The notes below the pieces were generated by a model. It saw nothing but the letters and a program-made list of their open reading frames with translations, ran no database searches and was not told where the DNA came from. The position numbers and the translations under genes were made by a program. Shown in pieces: positions 44,098 to 55,836 of a stretch of DNA of 64,000 nucleotides. Numbering within the stretch: position 1 is the stretch's first letter; each line of letters starts with the position of its first letter. Origin of the DNA: Intoshia linei (Eukaryota; Orthonectida; Rhopaluridae); assembly GCA_001642005.1 (NCBI GenBank), contig LWCA01000029.1:1-64000 (forward strand). The letters are read 5' to 3'.

Positions 44098-47000
44098 ATG
44101 AACTTTGATATTCTGCCAACCATAGCTGAGGTTTCCACCAGCATGGAGCAATTGGCGATAGAGGAAGAAGGGATTGACATCAAGAATGACTTATTACAAA
44201 ATGCCGGAAATTTAAAATCGACAAATGGTTCTGGGGAAATGGGTCATAACGATAGTTTTGATGAAATGGACCAACAAAATGTTGATTTTTATTCTGATGG
44301 TTCACCTAATTCTGAAAATATTTACAAAGATTTTATACCAATAAATTATAACAATGACCAACTCAATGGAAACGTTGAACAGTTGATGGTGAGTATTTTG
44401 GACGAACGAGATTCATTATATCAAGATAAACGAAACTTGCAAGAAAAAATTGAAAATTTACAAGAAAATTTAAAAATTGTTCAAAAAGATTGTGATTTTT
44501 ATTATTCTCAGTTGGAAGAAAATGTCACAAAGGATTATGCATTAATGTTGAGTCAATTTAATAGAATGAGTCAAGATATAGTTGAACGTGACGATGAAAT
44601 TTTGGACTTAAAAGCTGAAAGACAAAACGTCAAGCTTCTTTTAAACCATTTGGAAATTTTAATATCACGTCATGAACGTTCTTTGAGATCTACATTGATG
44701 AAACGTCAAAATGGTCAGAATTCGATGAACGGGTCTAGTGAGGTTGAAATATTAAAAGCAATGAAATCTTTATTTGAACATCACAAGGTTTTGGACGAGA
44801 AGGTGAGGGACAAGTTGAAAGTTTCTCGTGAACGTGTTGTCGAACTTGAAACGGAGCTTTATAAGGCGAATGAAGAGTTGCTCCAAAGTAAAGACGAAAA
44901 CAATGATAAAGAGGACCATTTCAATGATGATGGGCGATTAGATTTACTGGAAAAGGAAAATAAAACTTTGAAATCAAAAATTGTCAATCTTGAGGCAAAC
45001 TTTCAAACTAATATTATTAAAATTGATGAATATGAAAAGGATTTTAGGAAACATAAAACGGACATGTTGCATAATCAAGAAAATTATGATAAATTGAAAT
45101 TTGACAATGAAAACTTGTTAAATGTCGAAAAAAAGTTAAAAACGAGTTTAACTTTAAAGGATCACACAATAGGTGAACTGAAAAGTAAAAATTCAGAGTT
45201 GTATGCAAGTTTACGGCAAATTAATAAACAAAATGACGCTAATGTCAAGAATAACGAATTAGTAAAGTGTCTTAATGAACTCACTGAAGCGGAAAGTCGA
45301 AATGAAGCGTCAAGAGAGCAATATTATCAATTGGAGTTGCAGTTACAAGAAGCCGTTTCAGAGTTGAATCGAGCATGTAAACGTGAAAAACTCAACGAAG
45401 ACCATAATATTAGACTTTCCTATACAGTTGACAAGCTGCTTAATGAGTCTTGTGAACGATTACAAATTCACATGTCTGAAAAGATTGTGTCTATTGACAA
45501 GAACAATGAAATGAAACTTAAAATTGAGTCCATGCAACATAGTCTTACCAATCTAAATAATGAAAATGTAATTTTTTTAAATTATTGTCTTGTAAATTCA
45601 AGTTTCTGAGGGTATATGATTTGTTCAATAAAAATTTGACCTTTTTAAATATAGGACTTGATTATACAAATTAACTTTTCAGACACGTTATATATTCATA
45701 ATATAATGTACCTTACCATTAGGTTCAATTAAAATCAAAACTAAATGCCCTGAAGGAAAATTATGATAAATCTATACTTGAATTGGATTATTTAAGGTAT
45801 TAATTTTTTATTTTGATATCAATTAAAACTTATTAGAAAAGAATATAAACATAGGAGTACATGTAACAATGATGGTGAAGTATTTTAGTTTAGATTTAGA
45901 CACATTAAAATAATTTAGCAATTTTACAACGAATATGGTACCAAATTGCCAATTAATCAATCCAACCTCTACAATTCCATTTGTTTAAATAGAATAGCTA
46001 CTTTACCTAAACACATGGATTGTAATAATTACTCAATTGAATCAGATATTGATCAAAGTAATGCCATGTGTAGTAAAGAACCTTTAACGTTAAATTCTAA
46101 TGCTCAAAACGCTGCAGAAATTTTACAACAACAATTAAATGCCATAAACAATGAAATTAGGTAAATTTTAAATTTTGGGTTAAAAATACTTTTCATCCTA
46201 AATTTAGGTCGCATGTTGTTTAATTTTCATTTAAATTGAGTAACTGGGACATTTTCACTTTTAAATTATGTTTTAAAGCGGGCAAAGAATTTTTAATATT
46301 AACATACAAATAGTGCAAATCTTTATATATCAAAATACATTAATTGTATTGTACTTTTTTGATTATGAAGGTATCAATTACTGAAATTTAAATTTTTTCT
46401 CTATATAACTTGAAAAAACAATAAAATGCTATGTTTAAAAAATTCTACGATTCAAAGTTTTCATTGTTTTTCAAAATAAGTGTAATTTGGTCTTTGTTGG
46501 TGGAGATGCAAATGTATGAGAATAAAATTCATCCTACTTGATGTATTGGAATGAAAATAACTTAGAATTAGAGCTTTAGAATTTGAGTAATCACAAATTA
46601 TAAGACAATTATTTTCAGTAAGTGTCTTATAAAAAACTAGATTTACTGGTATGTATTTGTACAAACAGCAGCTAGCTCTGCCGAGGGTCGCTTTTTAATT
46701 TTAAAATCTATTTTTTAAATGTTTATAGACATTGAGTGTATAATCTTAAAAACAATCCAATTATAGTTACAACTCTAAAAAATCGTCATAAATAATATTA
46801 ATTCCATATAAATAAAATTTTAAATATCTATATTACATACTTTTATCTGCTGTCATGCATTTCGGATAATCCTTATCAATGAAAACTTATCATAAGGCAA
46901 TGTTACCAACATCCTAATTTATATAATATGCTACCCGATTTTTGTTTGTGTGTGTGTGTCTGTGTGTTACGCTTTATTGACATAACTACACGTCTTAGAA

Positions 47001-50000
47001 TTTTATAAATACCACATTTCAATTACAGTTTTTTCCGGGACGTATAATAAGATAAATTTCAACTCTCCAATTTCACATCTTACGAGTCAAAAACCCCAGT
47101 TGTCCCTCTTTTTGAAAATCAAACGAGTTGGAGAATTTAAAAAGATATATAAGCTGATGCGGATTTTAAAATAGTAAACATCATAAACTTAAATTTACAA
47201 AAATTGTGAAATAAATCAAATGAAATAAGCTGTATCAGTATAATCTATTATTTAAATTTTAGACTATTTTCATTTTTTAATAAATGAAAATCTGGGGTTT
47301 TGTGAAAATGTACTTTGATGAAATTTTCATGTATGATACCGATTAAGTTTTTCAAAAATATCCTAGAATTTATGTTTTATCAAATTTTAGGGATGATTTT
47401 TTTTACCGAAAAGTGAGATTGGGTTTCTGACCCTGAAAGACTCAATTTCTGAAAATGAAAGCTGCATTAAAACATCACTCTTTCAAAACTATTAAAACGT
47501 TAGTTTTGTTAAATTATAGGACTGTTAATGTTTTAAATAAACGGTAACACACTCGGGCATTCAATTTTATATAAGTAGGATTTAAATTGAAATTGACAAT
47601 TAAAGTGAGAACTAATTATGGTGCACTATTGAATGTTATAAAATTAAAATTCGGGTGGTAGCCGAATCTACCCTACTGATATTTCTCTACTGTGTATTTC
47701 GAAACTTCGACGAAACTTTTATAAATACGGCATTTAAAAAATGTAGCTTGATCAATATAATTATTGATACTTAACAGTCTAAGTCATTATTAATGGAATT
47801 GTTAGCAGGAATTCCATTTTAGCGGAAAAATTCCATATTAACGGAATTTCAAATTATTTGTATTTTTTTTAACGAATTTTTACGAACCAAAAATTGTGTT
47901 AATAATAATTTTATCTTTAAAGCTCTAGAATTACTTCGTCATGTATTATTCAAAAAACTCATAATAACAAAAAATGTGACTATTTAAAAAAATTAAATTC
48001 CGTTAACAAGGGTGTTACTATGGGAAAATTCCATATTAACGGAATTACGGAATTTTAATTTTGGTTGTCAAATTTAAACTGTCAAGTACAGATTGTGAAG
48101 AAGTGGTTAGTCATTATATTGCATTCCCGCAGTGTTTGAAAATTTTTAAATCCTCTTTTTGATTGTTTAAGTTCAATTATTTTAGATTCTGCTGTTATTA
48201 GAAGAGGCCACCGAAAATAAAAAATGGGGGGTAAAATTTTTTTGCACACGATGTGAAACGAGGCCCTAGCCACCGATCCAGTGCTCTTGGTTTGACATTT
48301 TAATATGTGATAGTATATATGTCATAGTGATATATCATACAAATGAAGAAACTGAGTGTCAGCCTTTGTTTCTCATAATTGTTGACACCCTAGTATCCTT
48401 AAGGAAATTGACTGAAAAAATAGTCAATTTCATGTCTTTCCAAAAATATATTTCGCTATTACGAGGTCTGATTGTATGATGGAAAAGTGGGTGCTAATAT
48501 AAATAAGATTAGGGATAAGGGAGTTCATTTATTCAGTGTATGCATTTTAATGAATTTATTATACCCAAATCTTACTGTTTATTTATTGTAATTTGGTTAT
48601 TACAAATGCAACTCTGTGAAAGCTGATATAATGAATTAACATGGTTTATAGATTAATTCAAGAAGAGAAAAACATTAACGATTTCCGAGTAAAGAATTTG
48701 GTCAATTATGTTGAAAATTCAAAAAACCAATCAAGTCCTTATATTTGCTCGCCTTCTTCTACTTTATCATCAAATATTCACTTAGAAGCAAATAATCCAT
48801 CATATCCAGCAGACACGCTCAACAAAAGCTCACGAAAGGATTTGTACAAAAATGACCAAATTTATTTACCCTCCAATTGCATTCAAAATGAAGCATTTTA
48901 TAACCCAGAAGACGCATTTAATAAAAGGTAATAATCTGATACCACCATATCGTTAAAACACCTACTGTCATTTTGGTGTTAATCCGGTAATGTTGATTTT
49001 GTCTTTAAGATTTAGTATGATAATAATCTATTCCATTATTGTAATAGTTAAATCCAAATTGATAATATTGACTACTTGTTAATACTCCCAAAGGTGTTCA
49101 CCGTTAAAATTAATATATTATTTTAGGGATTAATTTAATATTATTAAGGATAAAAAATCACTTAATCTAATTTCAAAATAAAAAAACCGATTTTAACAAT
49201 TATTAAGCTTTAAAGGGGAAAGTCTAGTTTTTCTAATATTTTTTTGAATAATATTAATTTACCAAAATTAGGGAGAAAAAACCACTTAATCCAACCACAA
49301 AAAAAAAATTCCACTTTTTCTAATACACTCCGTCCAATAATTATAACAACACTATCATTTTGTTAATAAAAATTATATTTGTAAAGCAAAATTTATGAAA
49401 ATTGGCATGTTGGACATGCACAATGTAAGGTTGTCATATTAAAAAAAAATAATTGAAAAAAAACACAATTAACTAAAGTTTTTTAATAAAAACGTTAAAA
49501 ATACAAAAAGAAGAGTGACCATAAATTATAACAACACAACTGTTTATTAATTATAATGTCTATATATGCTACATGAATATTTCTTTCAATAATTAATTGA
49601 CTTTCCTCCAACCTTTAATACTTTGATTGCACGATTTTGTTTAGAATCTGATAGTTTCAAAAACGTTTCATGCAAAATGTCTTCCCATGAATCCATTACG
49701 GCTTTTGTTAGTTCATTAATATTGTTATATTGTTGATTTCCACCATAGAGACATCGAACCATTATACCCAAATATTTTCTATAGGATTGAGATTTGGAGA
49801 CACAGCATGCCATTCCATAATATTAAAAAAATGATCATTTAAAAATAATTTTGTCGACCTAGATTTGTGACAACTCGCATTATCTTGTTGATAGATCAAA
49901 TTTTTTCTTAAATTTTCGTTGTGAGGAAGGAGAGGTATGAGGTTATGCTCTATAACTGTTTGGTACTTGATAGAGTTTATATTACCATCTACTTTGACAA

Positions 50001-52958
50001 CACATTTTATACCACCACTTGAAAAAGCTCCCCATATCATAACACCACTTCCACCAAATCTTCTACTGACCCTTTCTGGCAATTCATGGCGTAAGTCATG
50101 CCAGTAATAATTGTAGTAATCGGGATCATCTATATTACTCTTCAGATAATTTTCCGCCTACTTTACTTTGGAGTCCTTGTGTCTTGCTAGTAATTTTGAC
50201 TTTGGTTTAATTTTAACAAGGATGATAATTTAGTTTGACTTTATAACATTGTAAACGGAACATTATATATATTTATTCCCTTAGAGCACATAATCGCCGC
50301 AACACCTCTTACTCTTTTATTAGGATTCGAAGTTACCTCCCTTATAATGACTCTTTTTGTCATATCTGACATTTTAGTTTTAGCACCAGCTCTTTTTCTG
50401 CCTTCATCATAACCTTGTGGGTCATCTAAAAATGATCGAACTACATCAAACGATCTTCTTAATGTAAAATGGCAATTTAAACAATCAGCAATATTCCTAT
50501 ACAATCTCCTGATGTTATTGTCATCATATGCTGCTCCTAAAATGAATTTTTTTCATCATCACTTAATTTGCAACCTATACCCATGTTCTAAGTAAATTCT
50601 TATTAATTAGTACAATTAAAAATTGGATTTTTGGAAAGTGTTGTTATAATTTATGGACACTCGTGTTTTTTTATTTTTAACGTTTTTATTAAAAAACTTT
50701 AGTTAATTTGGTTTTTTTTCAATTATTTTTTTTAATATGACAACTTTACATTGTGCATGTCCAACATGTTAATATTTTTCATAAATTTCATATTTTCATA
50801 AATTTTGATCTACAAATATAATTGTTATTAACAAATTGATAGTGTTAATATAATTATTGGACGGATTGTACTATATTAAAAAATTGATTTTTACTAAACC
50901 AAATACAAATTTGAATATGAAGAGAAGAAATATTTTTAATAAATTAAGTGATTTGCGTAATTATTATTACTGCAACTTATTTTTGGAAATATCGACAATT
51001 TGTCTATATTTGTTCTCTCATCAATAAAAAGGTACCCATTGCCTTATAAAATATGGGCGAAGCACCTACTAAACCTTCAAAAATAAAATCTATTTGTATC
51101 AAATGCACTCTAAACACACGGATCACATCCTTTTTAATTATTATAACAATCAAAATGAGATAGCATAGTGTCTTTTTCCAATGTAATATGTTTTGATTTT
51201 ATGGAGTATTTGCGTGGTGATGTGACCGGTTTTGATTAATTTACACGTGAGTTAATGAATACATTGATAATTTGTATCATTTTTAGAATATCTCTTTATA
51301 CTGAGAAAAAATTATCAAATTCAAAGAATAATATTTCAGAAACTTCCTCCCTTTCTCAAACTAACGGAAATACCTCTCAAACTGAAATATTATATGATAA
51401 AAGAGAAAAACGTAGTTCAATTTTAAACATTTCAAAATATTTCCGCAAGAAAGATAAAAAAAAGAATAAAATTTATCATTCAAACTCAACTGGTATTATT
51501 ACTTAGTTACTAAATTTTAGTATTTATCAATTTTTAATGCCTAAAATATGTAGAATCAAATACTTCTTTTATCAAAAACGAATTTAAACAAATTAAAAAC
51601 AAAAAGTATAGCAAAATTGATGAATACAGTCGCGTTAAACAAAGGTAAATAATATTTTACTTTATGATGACTCGTTATTTAAATGTAGACATCAACTCTT
51701 ACTAGACACTATTAAAGCTGGAACACCATTTCATGTATGGAATGGACCGACGGTAGTGGCATGGATGGAGGTAAAACATTTTTTGAATATTAAAAAATAA
51801 AATATTTGTAGTTATGGGTTGGCATGCCACTTTGGTACGTTGCAGCGTGTCGTGCAAACATAAATAATGGTTCCATAATGATGAAATTATCAGATTTTGA
51901 AATACAAAAACAACTTGGAGTAGCCAATCCATTACATCGTGTAAAACTTCGTTTAGCAATATCTGAAATGATATCATGTTTACATTATATATCAAAAAAC
52001 CCAAATATTGAAAATTGTAAAAGAATAGAAAATGCAAACGTTTCACCTTACAGTATTTTTAATAATGAAAAAATGATTACTCCAGATTGTACTTATCCAT
52101 GCATTTATAATTTCATTCACATGAACCACGAATGGGTGGGAAATGAATGGCTGTACGATTTAGGTTTATCTACATATCGATCCATTTTTATGGAAAACCT
52201 GGTAGACATTAGAATGATGAAAAATTTAACCAGAGAAAATTACCAAAATTACTTTTCAATAACCAACCCGGTTCATTTGTATGGAATTTTATTTTTATTA
52301 TTTTATTTATATTTTAGATCTAGTCTTAATTGTAGTATCATTTCTTTAGAAAAAATTAACTATGATCTCTTTAAGTTGAATGAATTGCGCTCTGAATGTG
52401 ATAAGAATTGTAAAAGTATGTATATTAGCTATTTTATATTTTAACTGGGTTGACTGTAACATATTTCATACAAACAGCACCTAGCTTTGCCGATAGTGGC
52501 CTTATTTGATTATACCAAAAAATTAAGTGCAATAAAATCTTACTTAAAAATGCTACTATTCATTATTACCAATCCCGTAAATATATATAAAGGAGTGGTT
52601 TCGATAAGTAAAAAATAATTTGTATAAATAATTAACGGACTCGGCACTTTAAAAATCTATTTCGGGTAAATTTTACTAACATTGTAAATTTATTTTAATT
52701 TAAATTTTAGATGTTCATATTTGGACAAATCAACGAGTTATTAAATGGATTGAATCATTACCAGAAATTCGAGAATTTTCAAAAAATTTGTTGGATACTG
52801 GTGTAAATGGACCATTATTAGTTTACGACACATCCTTTAAATGTACACAATTGAGTGATGTACTTAGGATACCTACTTCTTCCAAATGTAATGAAAGAAA
52901 AGTTTTAGAATCTTATTATAATCAACTTTTCATACTAAAACCCAACAATTTTTGTTAA
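44098..52958 (+). CDS. PPFIA: Liprin-alpha (presynaptic active-zone scaffold, SYD-2/PPFIA family)
   Basis: Liprin-alpha organises active zones and binds LAR phosphatases, RIM/ELKS and kinesin-3. Exons: 44098-45567, 45723-45796, about 45919-46160, 48652-48927, 51287-51492, 51554-51644, 51689-51770, 51812-52278, 52318-52415, 52711-52958, about 1,080 residues. The N-terminus matches the family ([74 protein letters not shown]), followed by a long coiled coil and the NEIRLIQEEK segment. Three SAM domains close the protein: [24 protein letters not shown] (SAM1), [19 protein letters not shown] (SAM2), [13 protein letters not shown] (SAM3). The start is the ATG at 44098; the open frame extends three codons upstream without another ATG. 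The joint between exons 2 and 3 is out of phase with the sites I can see. A Tc1 element sits in the 48928-51286 intron. Confidence 0.95.
46637..47575 (-). mobile_element. Composite Helitron-family locus with opposed 5' ends
   Basis: A reverse 3' end (A|CTAG then the hairpin region and cagctagctctgccgagg) starts at 46637, and a reverse 5' end (complement of A|TCCTACTTATATAA) lies at about 47574. A second, forward 5' end (A|TCCTAATTTATATAATATGC at 46912, then GT repeats) starts inside and runs through forward modules to about 47210. A reverse element therefore seems to contain a forward partial copy. Confidence 0.65.
47795..48055. repeat. AT-rich repeat with duplicated 20 bp motif
   Basis: AATTCCATATTAACGGAATT occurs at about 47828-47847 and again at about 48027-48046, with further partial copies (ggaattccattttagcgg, aattccgttaac) around them. 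It may be a pair of terminal repeats of a small element. Confidence 0.5.
49326..50868 (-). mobile_element. Tc1-like transposon with long IR/DR termini and broken transposase
   Basis: The element is flanked by TA (49324-49325, 50869-50870). Its inverted repeats are about 220 bp (49326 to about 49544 and about 50634-50868). Each has an outer CCAATAATTATAACAACAC-like and an inner CCATAAATTATAACAACAC motif, the IR/DR arrangement of some Tc1 elements. The minus-strand transposase starts near 50586 and survives in pieces: 50504-50241 (paired-like N-terminal part, [12 protein letters not shown]), around 50145-50080 ([13 protein letters not shown]), 50082-49762 ([24 protein letters not shown] with the second Asp, [11 protein letters not shown] with the third acidic site), and 49813-49586 (tail). 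At least three frame breaks are present. It lies in a liprin-alpha intron, opposite in orientation to the gene. Confidence 0.92.
52279..52317 (+). other. 39-nt intron inside the liprin SAM2 coding region
   Basis: GTATGG...ATTTTAG is 39 nt, a multiple of three, and has no stop in the gene's frame. Keeping it would insert 13 hydrophobic residues ([13 protein letters not shown]) into SAM2. Removing it gives [19 protein letters not shown], which lines up with the family's FHRTSLQYGIMCLKRLNYD. Other introns here are as short. Confidence 0.85.
52445..52650 (-). repeat. Helitron-family 3' fragment in the last liprin intron
   Basis: The plus strand reads A|CTGGGTTGACTGTAACAT, then catacaaacagcacctagctttgccg, the complement of the family's 3' end with a mutated CCAG terminus. 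Confidence 0.65.
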
Positions 52959-53496
52959 TTTGTAAAAATATCCATGTAGCAACATTTGTATTTGTGTAGT
53001 TAAATTTTTTTCAATTTGTTTTGTATGCGTTTATTTTTTTTCGGTGAAATTAAAATTGTCAAGTGTAAGAAATCGATTTCCGATTTTTTAAAAATAAAAT
53101 AAGTCCAAAATTTAAAAAATGTATTATTAACGCATTTGAAAGTTATTAAGGTTTTAATAGTTCGTCAAATTCCGGACCTTTATATGAGAATATTTAGTCT
53201 CGATAAAGTTTAAAACGAAATTGTGCTTCACAAACGATAAATTAAACTCAGAAAAATATACAAAAATACTTACATAATATTGTACTATAATACTTATATA
53301 TAATATTGATTATAATCAATAATAATAATAATTATTAATTATTTTAGTTAGTTTTTTTTAAATTTTCCAATCGACCCCTGTAAACCAAAAATACCACAAA
53401 ATTATTTCACTGTTATCGCCCCCTCTCCTAAGTATTCAAAACGCCCACAGGGTGCGATATTGCCCACGTTGGGAAACACTGCCTTAGACTCTAAGG

Positions 53497-54420
53497 CAGT
53501 GGTTCTTAACCCGGGTGCATAATTAATCAATTTTTGGGGTGCACAGAGCTATTTTCAATTTATTTTAATTACATTAATAAAATCATTAGTGAAAAATTAA
53601 TTATTAATTAATTAATTAATTTTCTAAATGAGTGAAATTACATAATTGATATTTTTATTATAAACAAAAAGATTAGATATAAGACATAATTTCATCTTGT
53701 TAATACTTATTAAGTTAAGTTAATAATTAACGCTCATTGAATTTATTCACAATCATTTAATAATCAAATTAATTTTGTATTTTCAACGTTTTTAACGTAT
53801 ACAAATTATCATATAGTTTCTAATCTTTTCTAAGGATGTCTAAAAGAAGACAATGAAATAAGAATTAGGTAGAATTTTGTTTTACCTGTCGTAGTAATGC
53901 AGATGAAATGGAAAAACCTTAGTGCATTTACTTTTCGGCGTTTTATGCAATAATTGCATAAAGCCAAACTTCCTACGTAATCATAAGAATATAAAACACT
54001 CAAACCTCATTGACTGTGTGGAAGTTATCGTTCGAAAAAGAAGACGTTTCGATATAAGTGGAACAGTTGACAATTTATCATTTCTTCTCAAAATAACAAA
54101 ATTGTAGAGGCATAATATCATGTTGCTTACATGTTTTCTAAACAAAAAAAGCATCATACCATCGGAAGCGTTGATCAAACCATGTACTCTTAACATTGCA
54201 AAACTTTTACTTGGATAATAACAAAAAGAGGCACTTAAATCAATTTCAACTTTGTAAAATGATTAAAAATGTAACAGAAGTTATCGAACTTCAAGTTATG
54301 GATGAACTTCGAAAAAGCCTAGTAAAATTTAGTTTACAATTGGACGAATCTACTGATGTTTTTTGCAATATATGTTGTGAATGATATCAATAGAAGGAAT
54401 ATCTGTTTTGTGAGTCATTA
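53497..54420 (+). pseudogene. hAT (Charlie/ZBED5-like) transposase relic with left end
   Basis: The left end is CAGTGGTTCTTAACCCGGGTGC at 53497. Coding traces in shifting frames follow: CNNCIKPNFLRNHKNIKH (zinc-finger-like, about 53945-54000), IKPCTLNIAKLLLG (about 54170-54215) and KFSLQLDESTDV (about 54330-54365), in the order seen in ZBED5/FAM200-type hAT transposases. Multiple stops are present and everything after STDV is lost. No matching right end was found. Confidence 0.75.
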
Positions 54421-55439
54421 AATAATACTACAAGAGAATTTATGTATTCGAAATAAATTATATATTAATATATTAAAATATATATAAAATTTTTTATGGG
54501 CGCTATAATTTACGTTGGCCCCAAATAGAAACATTTTTACATAATCTTTTGATTTTTCTAGTAACCATTTTGGAAATATATTATATATGACTATGATAGC
54601 TTTAAATGTGATATTTGGGGATTTTTGGTGTAGTATGTTTAATATCTATCCACTTGTGACTAAAATTGCCCTTGAAGTAATTATTACTTTCGTTACAATA
54701 TAGTTTTGTCAGGCTGGATTTTGTATTTTAACAAATTAAAAAAAAGAAAAAGGAATAAATGAGATGTCCGTGCCGGTATGCGAGTGAGCCTATCAAAAAC
54801 AACGCGAAGATTTAGCTTACTTCTCATTTAAAAGCAACAATAACGATCCCATCAAAATTTATGTAAATAAATTTGTTCATTGTTATATAAAAGTTTTCCG
54901 CTACTACTTAATTTGTCTATTTTCTGAGTCTTTAACATTATAATTGAATAGTCTATTTTTGATTAATGAATTTGGTTGTATGACCAGGGCTACTACATTT
55001 TCCGATATTTTTCAAAGGAAAATAAATAATATATCTACTGGATATTGCAGTAGTACTTAAAACATTTTTAGTGAATATGATAGTTGACACGTTTTCATAT
55101 TTATAAAGGTTATAAGTAAATACAGACAGGGTCGTTGAGAGGGTCATATGTCCCGTGTCTACAATCATGAAGGCCTACTTTTTTAATTTATTAATAGGTA
55201 TTGATAAAAAATTTCTTAAGTGTATCATAATTTCGATAATCAATGCGATTTCAAATTCAAATTTAGGAACCACTCATTTAAAGGGTTGATATTAGTGAGT
55301 GTAGCATTTTTAATCCGTTCACTGTCTGTGTATTCTATAGTATAGAATAATTTTGAAAAACTTTTTTTATTTTCATACATTTTGACATAGGTAATTTATA
55401 AATTATACAAGTTTAAATTAAAACATAAATTCCAGACAG

Positions 55440-55554
55440 TGAAATGGTTAAGCAAGATTTTATTATTGAGTTTATTTTTTTGGTAGAATTAAAAAAGTTC
55501 GTTTTTGGCAGAGCTAGGATGCTGTTTGTGCGAAGTACATAACAGTCAATCTAG
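55440..55554 (+). repeat. Helitron-family 3' end
   Basis: GGCAGAGCTAGGATGCTG, then the hairpin TTTGTGCGAAGTACATAA, then CAGTCAATCTAG|T ending at 55554. The upstream part of the element is not recognisable. Confidence 0.65.
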
Positions 55555-55836
55555 TTATAATATAAAATTATCAACAAATCTGATGGATAATTATTTCATG
55601 TAACCATAAAAAAATTTCTATGTATTTGGTCACACTGATTTATTTCATACATTTTCCTAGAGTTTTTCTAAACGCTTTAAAAATGTAACAATTTTTGATT
55701 AAATTCAATATACTTTGAATGAACATCAAATATTTGATTATTATTATTTTTTATTACCTTATACATTTACCAGTCCTATTAGTCCAATATATACAATTGT
55801 AGTGTAATAAATTTGGTTTTCATATTTAATATTTAG

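Larger units (their letters stand above)
52959..55836. other. Spacer between liprin-alpha and the septin exons
   Basis: It contains two hAT ends meeting at 53481-53497, a degenerate hAT transposase (about 53900-54420), part of the second hAT-like MITE family (near 55130) and a Helitron 3' end (55551-55554). I looked here for the missing septin GTPase exons and did not find them. Confidence 0.6.
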
